From Microbulbifer sp. SAOS-129_SWC (GTDB taxonomy: Bacteria > Pseudomonadota > Gammaproteobacteria > Pseudomonadales > Cellvibrionaceae): a stretch of 64,000 nt of DNA. Positions within the stretch are counted from its first letter, which is position 1; each line of letters opens with the position of its first letter. The notes beneath the pieces were generated by a model. That model was not told the DNA's origin. It saw nothing but the letters and a program-made list of their open reading frames with translations, and ran no database searches. A program made the translations under genes and the position numbers. Where the stretch lies: NCBI RefSeq assembly GCF_039696035.1, contig NZ_CP155567.1, positions 640,001 through 704,000 on the forward strand. Reading direction: 5' to 3'. This document shows, one piece after another, positions 48,177 to 59,058 of this stretch.

Positions 48177-49652
48177 TCACGGCCGCTTGGCAAAGACGCG
48201 GTCGAGAAAGCGCACCCCGCTGACATGGCCGGACTTGTCGAACAGAAAGTGTGCGACGCTACCACTGCCGGTCACCTCAATGCGAAAAGCATTATCGGCG
48301 GCGTTGTATATTTCGGCGCGCGAGTGGGCAATGCCCGCGCGCACTTCCAACCCTGTCTTGCCAAGATACCAGTCCATTGTGCCGAGTTCGGCATTCTCGA
48401 ACGTGCCGGTAAAGGCCTCGAGTGGGTGGGCAAGCGGCGCCGCGCGCTGTTGGCGTTTGTGCATATCAGCCTGGTAATGCGCCCGATAGGCCGCCAGCTG
48501 CTTTTCGAACTGCTTTAATTTGACCGTGAAGCGCGCCGACGCCCCGTGCCGCTCAAGCAGTTGGGCGTAGATATAGCTGGCCATCAGGTCGACGGCGGGT
48601 GTGTTGGCGTTGGCGAGTACCACCACGCCAACCGAGCGGTCCGGCATGAATGACATATGCGCCCGGTAGCCGCCGAAGGAACCGAAGCGGTGCAGCAATC
48701 GCTCACCATCGTAGTCGCCGATATCCCACCCGTAACCCCAACCGGTGCGGTGGTAGTCACCAAATTGCCGATCCTGACGGGCATGCTGCGTTTGTGTCTG
48801 CCGCAATGGCCCTGCGGGTAACAGGCGCTTTCCGTCGACAATTCCTCCACTGATCTGCGCGGCGACAAAGCGCGCGAGGCTGGAGGCCGTGGAAAAATGC
48901 CCCCCCGCCGCGTGCAGGTTCGCATCTGCCTTGAGTAGCGGGATACGGCTGGTTGCGCTTGTAGCGATGGTATGGGGCAGGGCGATCTGCCGTTCGGGGA
49001 GAGCGGACAGGTCGGCGCTGGTCTGCGACATCTGCAACGGTATCAGTACCTCGCGCTCCACCGCCTGTTTCCAGCTGTTTTTTCCTTTTCGCCCGAGTAC
49101 CAGGCCGAGCAGGTTGTAGTCGAGATTGGTGTATTCGAACGTTTTGCCGTGTTCGGCGGGTTCGTAGTCCTTGAGCAGCTCTATTAATTTGCTGCGGGTG
49201 AAGTCGCCGCTGTAAGCGGTGCGGAAGACCACTGGCCAGCGGTCTTTCATCCCGTCGCGCATGGCGAGCAAATCATCCAGGGTTACGCGCTGGGTATCCC
49301 ACGCGGTGCCCTTGAGTTCGGGTAAGTAGTCGGTGATCGGCGCGCTCAAATCCAGTTCGTGGCGCGCGGCTTCGAGCGTGACGGCCGTGGCGGTCAGGGC
49401 CTTGGTGCTGGACGCGATGTAGAAGTAGGTGTCGTTATCCACCGTGCGGCCAGATTCTAAATCCGCGATACCAAAGCCGTGCCGGTATACGATCTGGTCG
49501 CCCCGCACCACCGCGACACCCATCCCCGGTACTGCGCCCTGCGCCACCAGGCGATCTCCGAAGCCGGTCACCTCCGTGCGCCAATCGGCTGCCTGTGCGG
49601 TAGCGCCCAGCATGTAAATCAGGAAAAAACCAATGGCTCTGACTGGCATCAT
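48177..49652 (-). CDS. secreted serine hydrolase, beta-lactamase/PBP4 superfamily
   Basis: A 491-residue exported enzyme. The signal peptide is residues 1-21 (VRAIGFFLIYMLGATAQA). The nucleophile motif SSTK is at 81-84 (SxxK), YTN at 174-176 (YxN) and a third motif HRFGSFGG at 321-328, where class C enzymes have KTG/HxG. A C-terminal domain from about residue 385 resembles the extra domain of related esterases/peptidases. It could be an esterase, a D-amino-acid peptidase or a lactam hydrolase; family membership alone does not make it a resistance gene. It lies downstream of an AraC regulator on the same strand, 35 bases away. Confidence 0.85.
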   Translation of the reverse strand: MMPVRAIGFFLIYMLGATAQAADWRTEVTGFGDRLVAQGAVPGMGVAVVRGDQIVYRHGFGIADLESGRTVDNDTYFYIASSTKALTATAVTLEAARHELDLSAPITDYLPELKGTAWDTQRVTLDDLLAMRDGMKDRWPVVFRTAYSGDFTRSKLIELLKDYEPAEHGKTFEYTNLDYNLLGLVLGRKGKNSWKQAVEREVLIPLQMSQTSADLSALPERQIALPHTIATSATSRIPLLKADANLHAAGGHFSTASSLARFVAAQISGGIVDGKRLLPAGPLRQTQTQHARQDRQFGDYHRTGWGYGWDIGDYDGERLLHRFGSFGGYRAHMSFMPDRSVGVVVLANANTPAVDLMASYIYAQLLERHGASARFTVKLKQFEKQLAAYRAHYQADMHKRQQRAAPLAHPLEAFTGTFENAELGTMDWYLGKTGLEVRAGIAHSRAEIYNAADNAFRIEVTGSGSVAHFLFDKSGHVSGVRFLDRVFAKRP

Positions 49653-49687
49653 GTTGAAAAGTCCCTGTGGTGATTCTGGTTATGTTG

Positions 49688-50569
49688 TCATTGATCCGTT
49701 TTCCAGTCTAAATGCCGCTGGCAACGCGTTTCTTGTACAGATGAAACCCGGGAAAGCAGAGCGCGGATCGAGCCGGGTCTCGATCCGGTCAGCGTACGCA
49801 GGTCGCGGCAGAAATGGGCGTGGTCGGTATAGCCGCAGGCATGTGCGATTTCGCAGAGATTGCTACCGGAGTGGCTCAGGGTGGCGGCGGCCAGGCAAAA
49901 GCGCGCGCGTTTGCGGTATTGGGTAATGGAGGTGCCGTAATGGCGCCGGAAGGCGCGCGCGAGGTAGACCGGGTGCACGCCGGCCCGGTCGGCGAGCTGA
50001 CGTACACTGAGAGAGAGCCGCGCGGTGTCGTCCAGCTGCTGTTTGATCCAGCGCAGCCAGCGAGGCGCCGGCCCCCGTGCAACAGCCTCCATGCCGGTGA
50101 CGCCGGCCAGCAGATTGACGGTTTCTTCTTCGGCGATGCTGTCGGGAGCGCTGGAATTTGACAGCAGCAGGGCGAGCAGGCTGAGCATTTCTCTGAGGGC
50201 GGGCCCCTTGTGCAGCCAGCGCCAGTTTTTATCCACATCGATACACGACGCCGGCCACAGTTGGCAATCTGCCGTGAATTTGATCTGCACCAGCCGCGCA
50301 CCGGTGGGGCCTATCCAGTCGCAGTGCGACACGCCCGCCGGTTTGATAACCAGGCTGTAGGGCGTGGCATCTTCTTCAGATCGTTGCACACGCTCGCGTA
50401 TTCCCCCTGAAATTAGAAAGCTGATGCCGTGGTGGTTGTGACTGTGCCATTTCTGCCGGTGGCCAGCGGGGTATTGCGCCAGTTGTAGCGCAAACCCGTT
50501 GCCCGATATTTCTCGCAGAATTTGTGGACCGGGCCGCTTTTCCCGGGAGAGTGGACTGGCGGTAGACAT
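49688..50569 (-). CDS. AraC-family transcriptional regulator
   Basis: A 293-residue regulator. The N-terminal half looks like a cupin sensor (AGHRQKWHSHNHHGISFLIS, with His residues that could coordinate metal or ligand). The C-terminal AraC HTH spans about 190-280 (LADRAGVHPVYLARAFRRHY, then LCEIAHACGYTDHAHFCRDL, the second helix-turn-helix). The ATG at 50569 has GAGG eight bases upstream; a TTG 18 bases further out is an alternative. It lies directly upstream of the serine hydrolase, so that gene is the likeliest target. Confidence 0.88.
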   Translation of the reverse strand: MSTASPLSREKRPGPQILREISGNGFALQLAQYPAGHRQKWHSHNHHGISFLISGGIRERVQRSEEDATPYSLVIKPAGVSHCDWIGPTGARLVQIKFTADCQLWPASCIDVDKNWRWLHKGPALREMLSLLALLLSNSSAPDSIAEEETVNLLAGVTGMEAVARGPAPRWLRWIKQQLDDTARLSLSVRQLADRAGVHPVYLARAFRRHYGTSITQYRKRARFCLAAATLSHSGSNLCEIAHACGYTDHAHFCRDLRTLTGSRPGSIRALLSRVSSVQETRCQRHLDWKTDQ

Positions 50570-50882
50570 GGGCGTGGCCTCTTTCAAGCGAATGACGGTC
50601 GAATCGTGACGCTAATTGGTTAGAGGTCGTAAGGTGCGGATTCGGATGCACTGTAGCTATGCCGCAAGGGGGCGTAATAAGACGCCGTCCCGGATGCAAG
50701 CTCGCCGTGCTGTACGGATCGGGCATAACGTTTCGAGAGCGAGCAATGGCGGGATCTGTACCCCGGGCGGGTGGATCTGCTCAAGCACTCGTCGCGGCGT
50801 TAGCGGCTGCATACCGCAAAGGGACAGTGGAAGTGATTAACGTGTGATTGCGGCCCGGAGGTGACCTCCGGGCCGGTGCGGT
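50570..50882. other. 313-base gap between AraC gene and GNAT gene
   Basis: Two short plus-strand open frames here lack convincing starts and conserved features. The notable element is a perfect 11-bp inverted repeat, 50851-50875 (CGGCCCGGAGG/CCTCCGGGCCG, loop TGA), eight bases beyond the GNAT stop on its strand. It has no T-run. Confidence 0.6.
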
Positions 50883-51377
50883 CTAGGCGTAGAGGTCCAT
50901 TTCCCCTTCTTCGGGGTTGAGTGTGACCTTGCGCTCGAATTCTAGCCCGAGTTTTTTCAGCACATTGACCGAACCGAGGTTGTCCGGGTCCACCAGACCG
51001 ATAATGCGCTTCAGCCCCAGCACGCTGCGCCCGTAATCCATCACCAGCAGCGACGCTTCGGTGGCCAGTCCGCGCCCCCAGAATTCGGGCAGGAAGCGGT
51101 AGCCGATATCGATCTCGTCGATTTCCAGCAGGTATTTCAGACCGCAGAAACCGATCAGCCGGCCGCTGTCCTTATCGATACAGGCCAGGCGGCCGAAACC
51201 GTGAATCTGGTAGTCGCGCAGCGGCGCTTGCTTCAGTACCTCAATGGCTTCGGCGACGGAAGCAAGCGGGGCCTGGCCGGTGTAGCGCACGACTTCCGCG
51301 TTGGAATTCAGCTGGAAGTACTCTTGCGCATCGTCGAGCGTAAATTTTCGCAGCTGCAGTCGTTCGGTTTCGAGCAT
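50883..51377 (-). CDS. GNAT family N-acetyltransferase, RimJ/RimL-like
   Basis: A 164-residue acetyltransferase using acetyl-CoA. LETERLQLRKFTLDDAQEYF at the start, IGYRFLPEFWGRGLATEAS (the pyrophosphate-binding region with RGLATE near 100-106) and VDPDNLGSVNVLKKLGLEFE are the RimJ/RimL pattern. The acceptor is unknown: ribosomal protein N-termini or small molecules are possible. It is upstream of, but separate from, the AraC/hydrolase pair and starts 33 bases beyond the uvrA stop on the same strand. Confidence 0.9.
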   Translation of the reverse strand: MLETERLQLRKFTLDDAQEYFQLNSNAEVVRYTGQAPLASVAEAIEVLKQAPLRDYQIHGFGRLACIDKDSGRLIGFCGLKYLLEIDEIDIGYRFLPEFWGRGLATEASLLVMDYGRSVLGLKRIIGLVDPDNLGSVNVLKKLGLEFERKVTLNPEEGEMDLYA

Positions 51378-51410
51378 TGTTATTTTCCTTGTGCGGCAAT
51401 CGCGATGCCG

Positions 51411-54239
<2,829 letters not shown>

Positions 54240-54269
54240 GCTCTACCTTCTTTGGTATTAAAGAATGAG

Positions 54270-54317
54270 CCGGCGGCGCAGCGCCGCCGGAAAAACAGCC
54301 AAGTATAATCCGGCTGT
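54270..54317. promoter_or_regulatory. uvrA/manC divergent control region
   Basis: Two features are visible. A palindrome CCGGCGGCGC/GCGCCGCCGG with a one-base centre occupies 54270-54290, in the uvrA leader. An inverted repeat ACAGCC/GGCTGT (54295-54300, 54312-54317) surrounds TATAAT at 54304-54309. On the minus strand the same segment reads TTATAC with a TTGACA close by, but spacing is not canonical, so promoter calls are tentative. Confidence 0.4.
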
Positions 54318-54368
54318 CAACTGTGCCAAAATTGCCCACCGCAAAATTACGACGACAAGCCGATTTCC

Positions 54369-55802
54369 ATGATCCCTGTAATCCTCTGCGGCGGCACTGG
54401 CTCGCGCCTGTGGCCGCTGTCCCGCGAAGCGTATCCGAAACAGTTCCTGCCGCTGGCCGGCGAGCAGACGATGTTACAGGCCACTGCGCGGCGCCTCGAC
54501 GGCCTGGCGCCGGTTGGCGGCGTTCCGGTGCAGGCGCCGATTCTGGTGTGCAACGAGGTGCACCGCTTCGCTGCGGCCGAGCAGCTGCAGGAAGTCGGCC
54601 GCGCGGCGCAGAAGATCCTGCTGGAGCCCAGCGCGCGCAACACGGCGCCGGCCATTGCGCTGGCGGCGCTGGCGGCGCTCGAGAATGCGGGTGAGGGCGA
54701 CGCAGATCCGCTGTTGCTGGTGCTGCCGGCGGACCACGCGGTCGCCGATGTCGCCGCTTTCCAGCGCGCGCTGGCGCCGGCGGCGGAGCTGGCGGCCCTC
54801 GGGCACCTGGTGACTTTCGGCATCGTGCCCAGCTGCGCCGAGACCGGATACGGCTATATCCGCCGTGGCGAGGCGCTGGGCACCGGCGGCTGGAAGGTGG
54901 CCGAGTTCGTCGAGAAACCGGACGCGGAAACCGCCGCGCGCTATCTCGACAGTGGCGACTACAGCTGGAACAGCGGTATGTTCCTGTTCCGTGCCTCGCG
55001 CTACCTGGAAGAGCTGGGGCAGCATCGCGGCGATATTCTCGACGCCTGCCGCGCGGCCTTCGCCGGGGCCGCCGGCGACCTGGACTTCACCCGTGTCGAT
55101 GCAGAGGCCTTCGCCGCCTGCGCCGAGGAATCGGTCGACTATGCGGTGATGGAGAAAACCGAGGCCGCTGCGGTGGTGCCGATGGAGGCGGGCTGGAGCG
55201 ATGTCGGCTCCTGGTCGGCGCTGTGGGAGCTGGCGGACAAAGACGAGAACGACAATCTGCTGCACGGCGATGTGCTGGCGGAGTCGAGCGAGGGCTGCCT
55301 GGTGCGCGCCGACAGCCGCCTGGTGGGGCTCGTGGGGGTGCGCGACCTGGTGGTGGTGGATACCGATGACGCGGTGCTGATCGCCGACAAGGGGCGGGTG
55401 CAGGAGGTCAAGAAGCTGGTGCAGCGCCTGCAGGCCAGCGGCCGCAGCGAGGCCCGCAGCCACCGCAAGGTCTATCGCCCCTGGGGCTACTATGACTCCA
55501 TCGACGCCGGGCCCCGCTTCCAGGTCAAGCGCATCGTGGTCAAGCCCGGGCAGCAGTTATCGCTGCAGATGCACCACCACCGCGCCGAGCACTGGATTGT
55601 CGTGCGCGGTACCGCCAAGGTGACCCGCGGCGACGAGCAGCTGCTGGTGACCGAGAACCAGTCCACCTACATCCCGCTGGGGGTGAAACACCGGCTGGAA
55701 AATCCGGGTGCCATTCCACTGGAACTCATCGAAGTGCAGTCGGGCAGTTATCTCGGTGAAGACGACATCGTGCGTTTCGACGACGATTACGGCAGATCCT
55801 AG
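54369..55802 (+). CDS. manC: mannose-1-phosphate guanylyltransferase / mannose-6-phosphate isomerase
   Basis: A 477-residue bifunctional type II enzyme making GDP-mannose. The nucleotidyltransferase domain has [19 protein letters not shown] at 8-26, VLPADHAV and [10 protein letters not shown]. The C-terminal cupin (isomerase) has metal-binding [10 protein letters not shown] from about 400. Together with the phosphomannomutase at 59059-60423 it links fructose-6-P to GDP-mannose for polysaccharide. It sits between uvrA and the MFS gene, which are adjacent in Pseudomonas, so it looks inserted into that neighbourhood. Confidence 0.95.
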   Translation: MIPVILCGGTGSRLWPLSREAYPKQFLPLAGEQTMLQATARRLDGLAPVGGVPVQAPILVCNEVHRFAAAEQLQEVGRAAQKILLEPSARNTAPAIALAALAALENAGEGDADPLLLVLPADHAVADVAAFQRALAPAAELAALGHLVTFGIVPSCAETGYGYIRRGEALGTGGWKVAEFVEKPDAETAARYLDSGDYSWNSGMFLFRASRYLEELGQHRGDILDACRAAFAGAAGDLDFTRVDAEAFAACAEESVDYAVMEKTEAAAVVPMEAGWSDVGSWSALWELADKDENDNLLHGDVLAESSEGCLVRADSRLVGLVGVRDLVVVDTDDAVLIADKGRVQEVKKLVQRLQASGRSEARSHRKVYRPWGYYDSIDAGPRFQVKRIVVKPGQQLSLQMHHHRAEHWIVVRGTAKVTRGDEQLLVTENQSTYIPLGVKHRLENPGAIPLELIEVQSGSYLGEDDIVRFDDDYGRS

Positions 55803-55880
55803 CGCAAAACCCGCATTCGCGTGGGCGCGAGCGGCGCTGATACAATGCCCGCCCGTTAACGTTGTACCTGGGATCACCCT

Positions 55881-57056
55881 ATGAACCCTATTGAACGTCG
55901 CGCCCTCGCGGGCCTCGCCTCTCTCTATGTGTTCCGTATGCTCGGCCTGTTTATGGTGTTGCCGGTGCTGACGGTGTACGGCAAAGACTACCAGCACAGC
56001 ACGCCGGCACTGCTGGGCTTCGCCCTCGGCGCCTACGGCCTCAGCCAGGCGCTGCTGCAGATCCCGCTGGGCACCCTGTCTGACCGGATCGGCCGCAAAC
56101 CGGTCATTTTCGTGGGGCTGGCCGTATTTGCCCTGGGCAGTGTGGTGGCCGCGATGACCGACTCCGTGTACGGCCTGATCGCGGGCCGTGTGCTGCAGGG
56201 CTGTGGCGCCATCGCGGCGGCCACCATGGCCCTGGTGGCGGACCTCACTCGCAACGAAAACCGTGGCAAGGCGATGGCGGTGATCGGCGCCTCCATCGGC
56301 GTGGCGTTTATGCTGGCGGTAATCATCGGTCCGGCACTGGCCGGTGCCGGAGGCCTGTCGGCGATCTTCTGGGTCACCGCGGCGCTGGCACTTGTGGGTA
56401 TGTTGCTCGTGTGGCGCCTGGTGCCGACCCCCGCCCCGGGCGAGCGCCGCATCGGGGTGCGCCGTGGCAACTTCCGCCAGCTGCTGCAGAGCCCCGGAAC
56501 CTGGAAACTGGTCTGCGGGGTATTCTTTGCCCACCTGTTGCTGACTTCACTGTTCGTACCGCTGCCGCTGCTGCTGGTGGACCGGCTCGGCCTGCCCAGT
56601 GCCGAGCACTGGCGCCTGTACGGCCCGCTGATGGCTGGCGCCTTTGTGGTAATGCTGCCGCTGATGCGTATGGCGGAGCGTCGCGGGCGCGTGTCCCAGG
56701 CGCTGGCGGTGGCGCTGGTCGGCCTCGGTGCGGGCAGTCTGGCGCTGCTGCCGGGATTCAGCGGTGCCGCCATGATTGCCCTGCTGGCGGTGTTCTTTAT
56801 CGCCTTCAACCTGCTCGAGGCCCTGCTGCCGGCACAGCTGACCCGCACCGCGCCGCCCGAGGCGCGCGGCGCCGCCACCGGCCTCTACGCCACCCTGCAG
56901 TTCCTCGGCACCTTCGCCGGCGGCAGCCTCGGTGGTGACCTCTACGGTCACGGCGGGGCCAGCGCGGTGGCGGTGATGGGCTTTGTCGTGCTGCTGGTGT
57001 GGGCGCTGCTGTGGTGGCTGCTGCGCACCCCCTCCGCCGAGACGCAGGCCGGCTAA
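55881..57056 (+). CDS. MFS transporter
   Basis: A 391-residue inner-membrane transporter with about twelve hydrophobic helices. MFS motif A lies in the loop after helix 2 (GTLSDRIGRK, 64-73). The VLQGCGAIAAA stretch is in helix 4. It belongs to the YajR/drug-proton antiporter-like group. Substrate is unknown. In Pseudomonas an MFS gene also lies between uvrA and ssb, which argues for orthology of position rather than recent gain. Confidence 0.9.
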   Translation: MNPIERRALAGLASLYVFRMLGLFMVLPVLTVYGKDYQHSTPALLGFALGAYGLSQALLQIPLGTLSDRIGRKPVIFVGLAVFALGSVVAAMTDSVYGLIAGRVLQGCGAIAAATMALVADLTRNENRGKAMAVIGASIGVAFMLAVIIGPALAGAGGLSAIFWVTAALALVGMLLVWRLVPTPAPGERRIGVRRGNFRQLLQSPGTWKLVCGVFFAHLLLTSLFVPLPLLLVDRLGLPSAEHWRLYGPLMAGAFVVMLPLMRMAERRGRVSQALAVALVGLGAGSLALLPGFSGAAMIALLAVFFIAFNLLEALLPAQLTRTAPPEARGAATGLYATLQFLGTFAGGSLGGDLYGHGGASAVAVMGFVVLLVWALLWWLLRTPSAETQAG

Positions 57057-57128
57057 ACGGATCGCGGCGCACTGGTCAAATTGACGTCTTAATAAGCAGC
57101 GGCGTCTGTTGTATGCTGCTGGACAAAA

Positions 57129-57154
57129 TACACCGCCCATCCCCGGGCGGTGTA
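57129..57154. repeat. inverted repeat upstream of ssb
   Basis: TACACCGCCC and GGGCGGTGTA pair around ATCCCC. A T-run follows only on the minus strand (ATTTTGT), where no gene ends, so its role is unclear. Confidence 0.4.
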
Positions 57155-57268
57155 GTGCAACCCAGCATTCCCAACCCGCAGGCGCTCGCGTGCCGGGTTA
57201 ATGTTCAGCAAATTTCAGATCACCGGCCCGGCTGACACCGGGCAGCAAGACACGACTAGGAGAAGGCC

Positions 57269-57883
57269 ATGGCCCGGGGTATCAACAAAGTAATTCTGAT
57301 CGGCAATCTGGGCGCAGACCCGGAAACCCGCTATATGCCCAGCGGCGGGGCGGTGACCAACGTCAACCTGGCGACCTCCGAGAGCTGGAAGGACAAGCAG
57401 ACTGGCCAGCAGCAGGAGCGTACCGAATGGCACCGTGTGGTGTTCTTCAATCGCCTGGCGGAGATCGCCGGCGAGTACCTGCGCAAAGGCTCCAAAGTCT
57501 ACATCGAGGGCTCCCTGCGCACGCGTAAATGGCAGGACAAGAACTCCGGCCAGGACCGCTACACCACCGAGATCGTCGCCAGCGAGATGCAGATGCTCGA
57601 CGGCCGCGGTGACCAGGGCGGTTATGGTCAAGGAATGGGCGGCCAGGGCGGCTACGATCAGCAGCAGGGCGGTGGTTACGGCCAGCAGCAGGGCGGCGGC
57701 TTTGGCGGCCAGCAGGGCGGTCCGGACAGCTTCAATCAGGGCCGTTCCGCACCCTCGCCGATGGCGCCTTCCAACCAGCCCCAGCAGCCGGCGCAGCAGC
57801 CAGCACAGCAGCCAGCACAGCAGCCTAACCAGGCGCCGGCCGGCGGCTTCGACAATAGCTTCGACGACGACATCCCGTTCTAA
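57269..57883 (+). CDS. ssb: single-stranded DNA-binding protein
   Basis: A 204-residue SSB. The OB fold is residues 1-110 ([50 protein letters not shown]). A long low-complexity linker rich in Gly/Gln ([20 protein letters not shown]) and repeats of QQPA follows. The acidic tip DDDIPF that recruits repair and replication proteins is intact. The linker is longer than in E. coli (177 aa total). AGGAGAAGG precedes the ATG. Confidence 0.97.
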   Translation: MARGINKVILIGNLGADPETRYMPSGGAVTNVNLATSESWKDKQTGQQQERTEWHRVVFFNRLAEIAGEYLRKGSKVYIEGSLRTRKWQDKNSGQDRYTTEIVASEMQMLDGRGDQGGYGQGMGGQGGYDQQQGGGYGQQQGGGFGGQQGGPDSFNQGRSAPSPMAPSNQPQQPAQQPAQQPAQQPNQAPAGGFDNSFDDDIPF

Positions 57884-57898
57884 GCCGCGCCCGCAACA

Positions 57899-58744
57899 GT
57901 GGCAGAGTTCAATACCGGCTACCGGCCGGACTCCGTCGCCGTCATCGGTGCCGGCAGTGTTATCGACGGCGCGCTGCACAAGCGCCTGCAGCGCGTGGGC
58001 TTCCGCGCGCAACTGCTGGGTGTCGACCAGCTCGATGAGCTGCGTCCCGACGCGATTGTGATCAACGCCAGTGCCTGCGCAGGCAGCGGGGCCATGGCTG
58101 AGGCGCTGCGCGCCTGCCGGGAGCTGGCGCAGAAGGACTGCCGCCTGCTGCACCTCTCCTCCTACCTGGTTTTCGCCGGCGGCGAGCGCAAGCGTTACGA
58201 CGAGGAGGACGAGCCGGCTCCGATCAGCGAGGCGGGGTTGCAGTGGCTGGCCTGTGAGCAGGCGCTGCTCGATAGCGCCCAGCTGAGTGTGCTGCGCCTG
58301 GGCTGGATGGTCGACCGCAGCGAGGATGCGCTGCTCGGCCGTATCCTGCGCGGCCTGGTGGCACGCCAGCCGATCGCGCTGGACGACGTCAGCCGCGGCA
58401 GCCCGGTGCCCGTCGCCGACCTGACCCGGGTGGCGGTGGCGATGGCACAGCAGCTGGCCAGTGGCGCGCCGACCAGCGGCGTCTACCACTACGGCGCGGC
58501 GGACAGTTGCACCGCGCTGGAGTTTGCCCGTGAAGTAGTCGAGCGGGCCCAGTCGTTCTATGAGGACGATTTCACAGTGGACCTGGAAGCACTGCCGGAA
58601 GAAGAGGATCGCAGTACGGTACTGGCCTGCGACAAGCTGCGCGATGTGTTCGGCATCCAGCAACGCAGCTGGCGCCAGGGGCTGACCCGGCAGGTGGAGT
58701 TGTGGTTGGAGCGGTTGGAGGCGGAGCGTCAGGGCGGGGCTTAG
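57899..58744 (+). CDS. RmlD/SDR-like sugar-nucleotide-binding protein lacking the catalytic Tyr/Lys
   Basis: A 281-residue Rossmann protein of the extended SDR group. The dinucleotide loop is GAGSVIDG (17-24). LLHLSSYLVFAGG and the RY-EEDEP segment align well with RmlD (dTDP-rhamnose reductase). Where RmlD has YxxxK, this protein has Ala112 and Trp116 (EAGLQWLACE), so redox catalysis of the usual kind is unlikely. It starts with GTG 15 bases after ssb and has no clear ribosome site, suggesting coupling to ssb. A regulatory or binding role is possible. A convergent element at 58775-59032 follows. Confidence 0.8.
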   Translation: MAEFNTGYRPDSVAVIGAGSVIDGALHKRLQRVGFRAQLLGVDQLDELRPDAIVINASACAGSGAMAEALRACRELAQKDCRLLHLSSYLVFAGGERKRYDEEDEPAPISEAGLQWLACEQALLDSAQLSVLRLGWMVDRSEDALLGRILRGLVARQPIALDDVSRGSPVPVADLTRVAVAMAQQLASGAPTSGVYHYGAADSCTALEFAREVVERAQSFYEDDFTVDLEALPEEEDRSTVLACDKLRDVFGIQQRSWRQGLTRQVELWLERLEAERQGGA

Positions 58745-58774
58745 GGCTTATTCCGCGGGTAATTTCTTTCGATT

Positions 58775-59032
58775 GGGCGAACCTTGTGTTCGCCCTTTTT
58801 CGTTACTGGTGCTTGGGATTGCTCTGCTCCGGCTTCAGTGGCGGTACACCCAGCATTTTACTTTCAATTTGAAGCGGATAACTTTGTAAGCACTTGTCGA
58901 ATGGGCAAGCCTACAGGGAGGTATTAAGGTGGGGCGCCTAGCCCGTGTCCTGCATAAGGTCTCCGGCAGCAGGACTGCCACTGAGCCAGCTAAAACGCAC
59001 ACCACGAAAAAGGGCGAACACAAGGTTCGCCC
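58775..59032. repeat. intergenic element bounded by inverted twin terminators (element A)
   Basis: The left end (58775-58800) is a hairpin GGGCGAAC/GTTCGCCC, loop CTTGT, with five T on the plus strand. The right end (59007-59032) is the exact reverse complement, including the loop, with its T-run on the minus strand. The identity runs about 29 bases. It serves as terminator for the convergent SDR-like and phosphomannomutase genes. The interior is 200 bases of non-coding DNA that shares CTCAGTGGC and CCTGCT-CCGG blocks with element B at 63460-63603. Confidence 0.75.
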
Positions 59033-59058
59033 TAAAAAGAGTTGCTTAGAGGTTCGCG

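Noticed and set aside
50616..50847. Short plus-strand gene upstream of the AraC gene
   Set aside because: Overlapping alternative frames, Arg-rich composition from GC-rich DNA, and no Shine-Dalgarno.
57779..57835. CRISPR-like or minisatellite array in ssb
   Set aside because: It is the in-frame QQPA linker of SSB, with short imperfect repeats and no spacers. No CRISPR array was found anywhere in the window.
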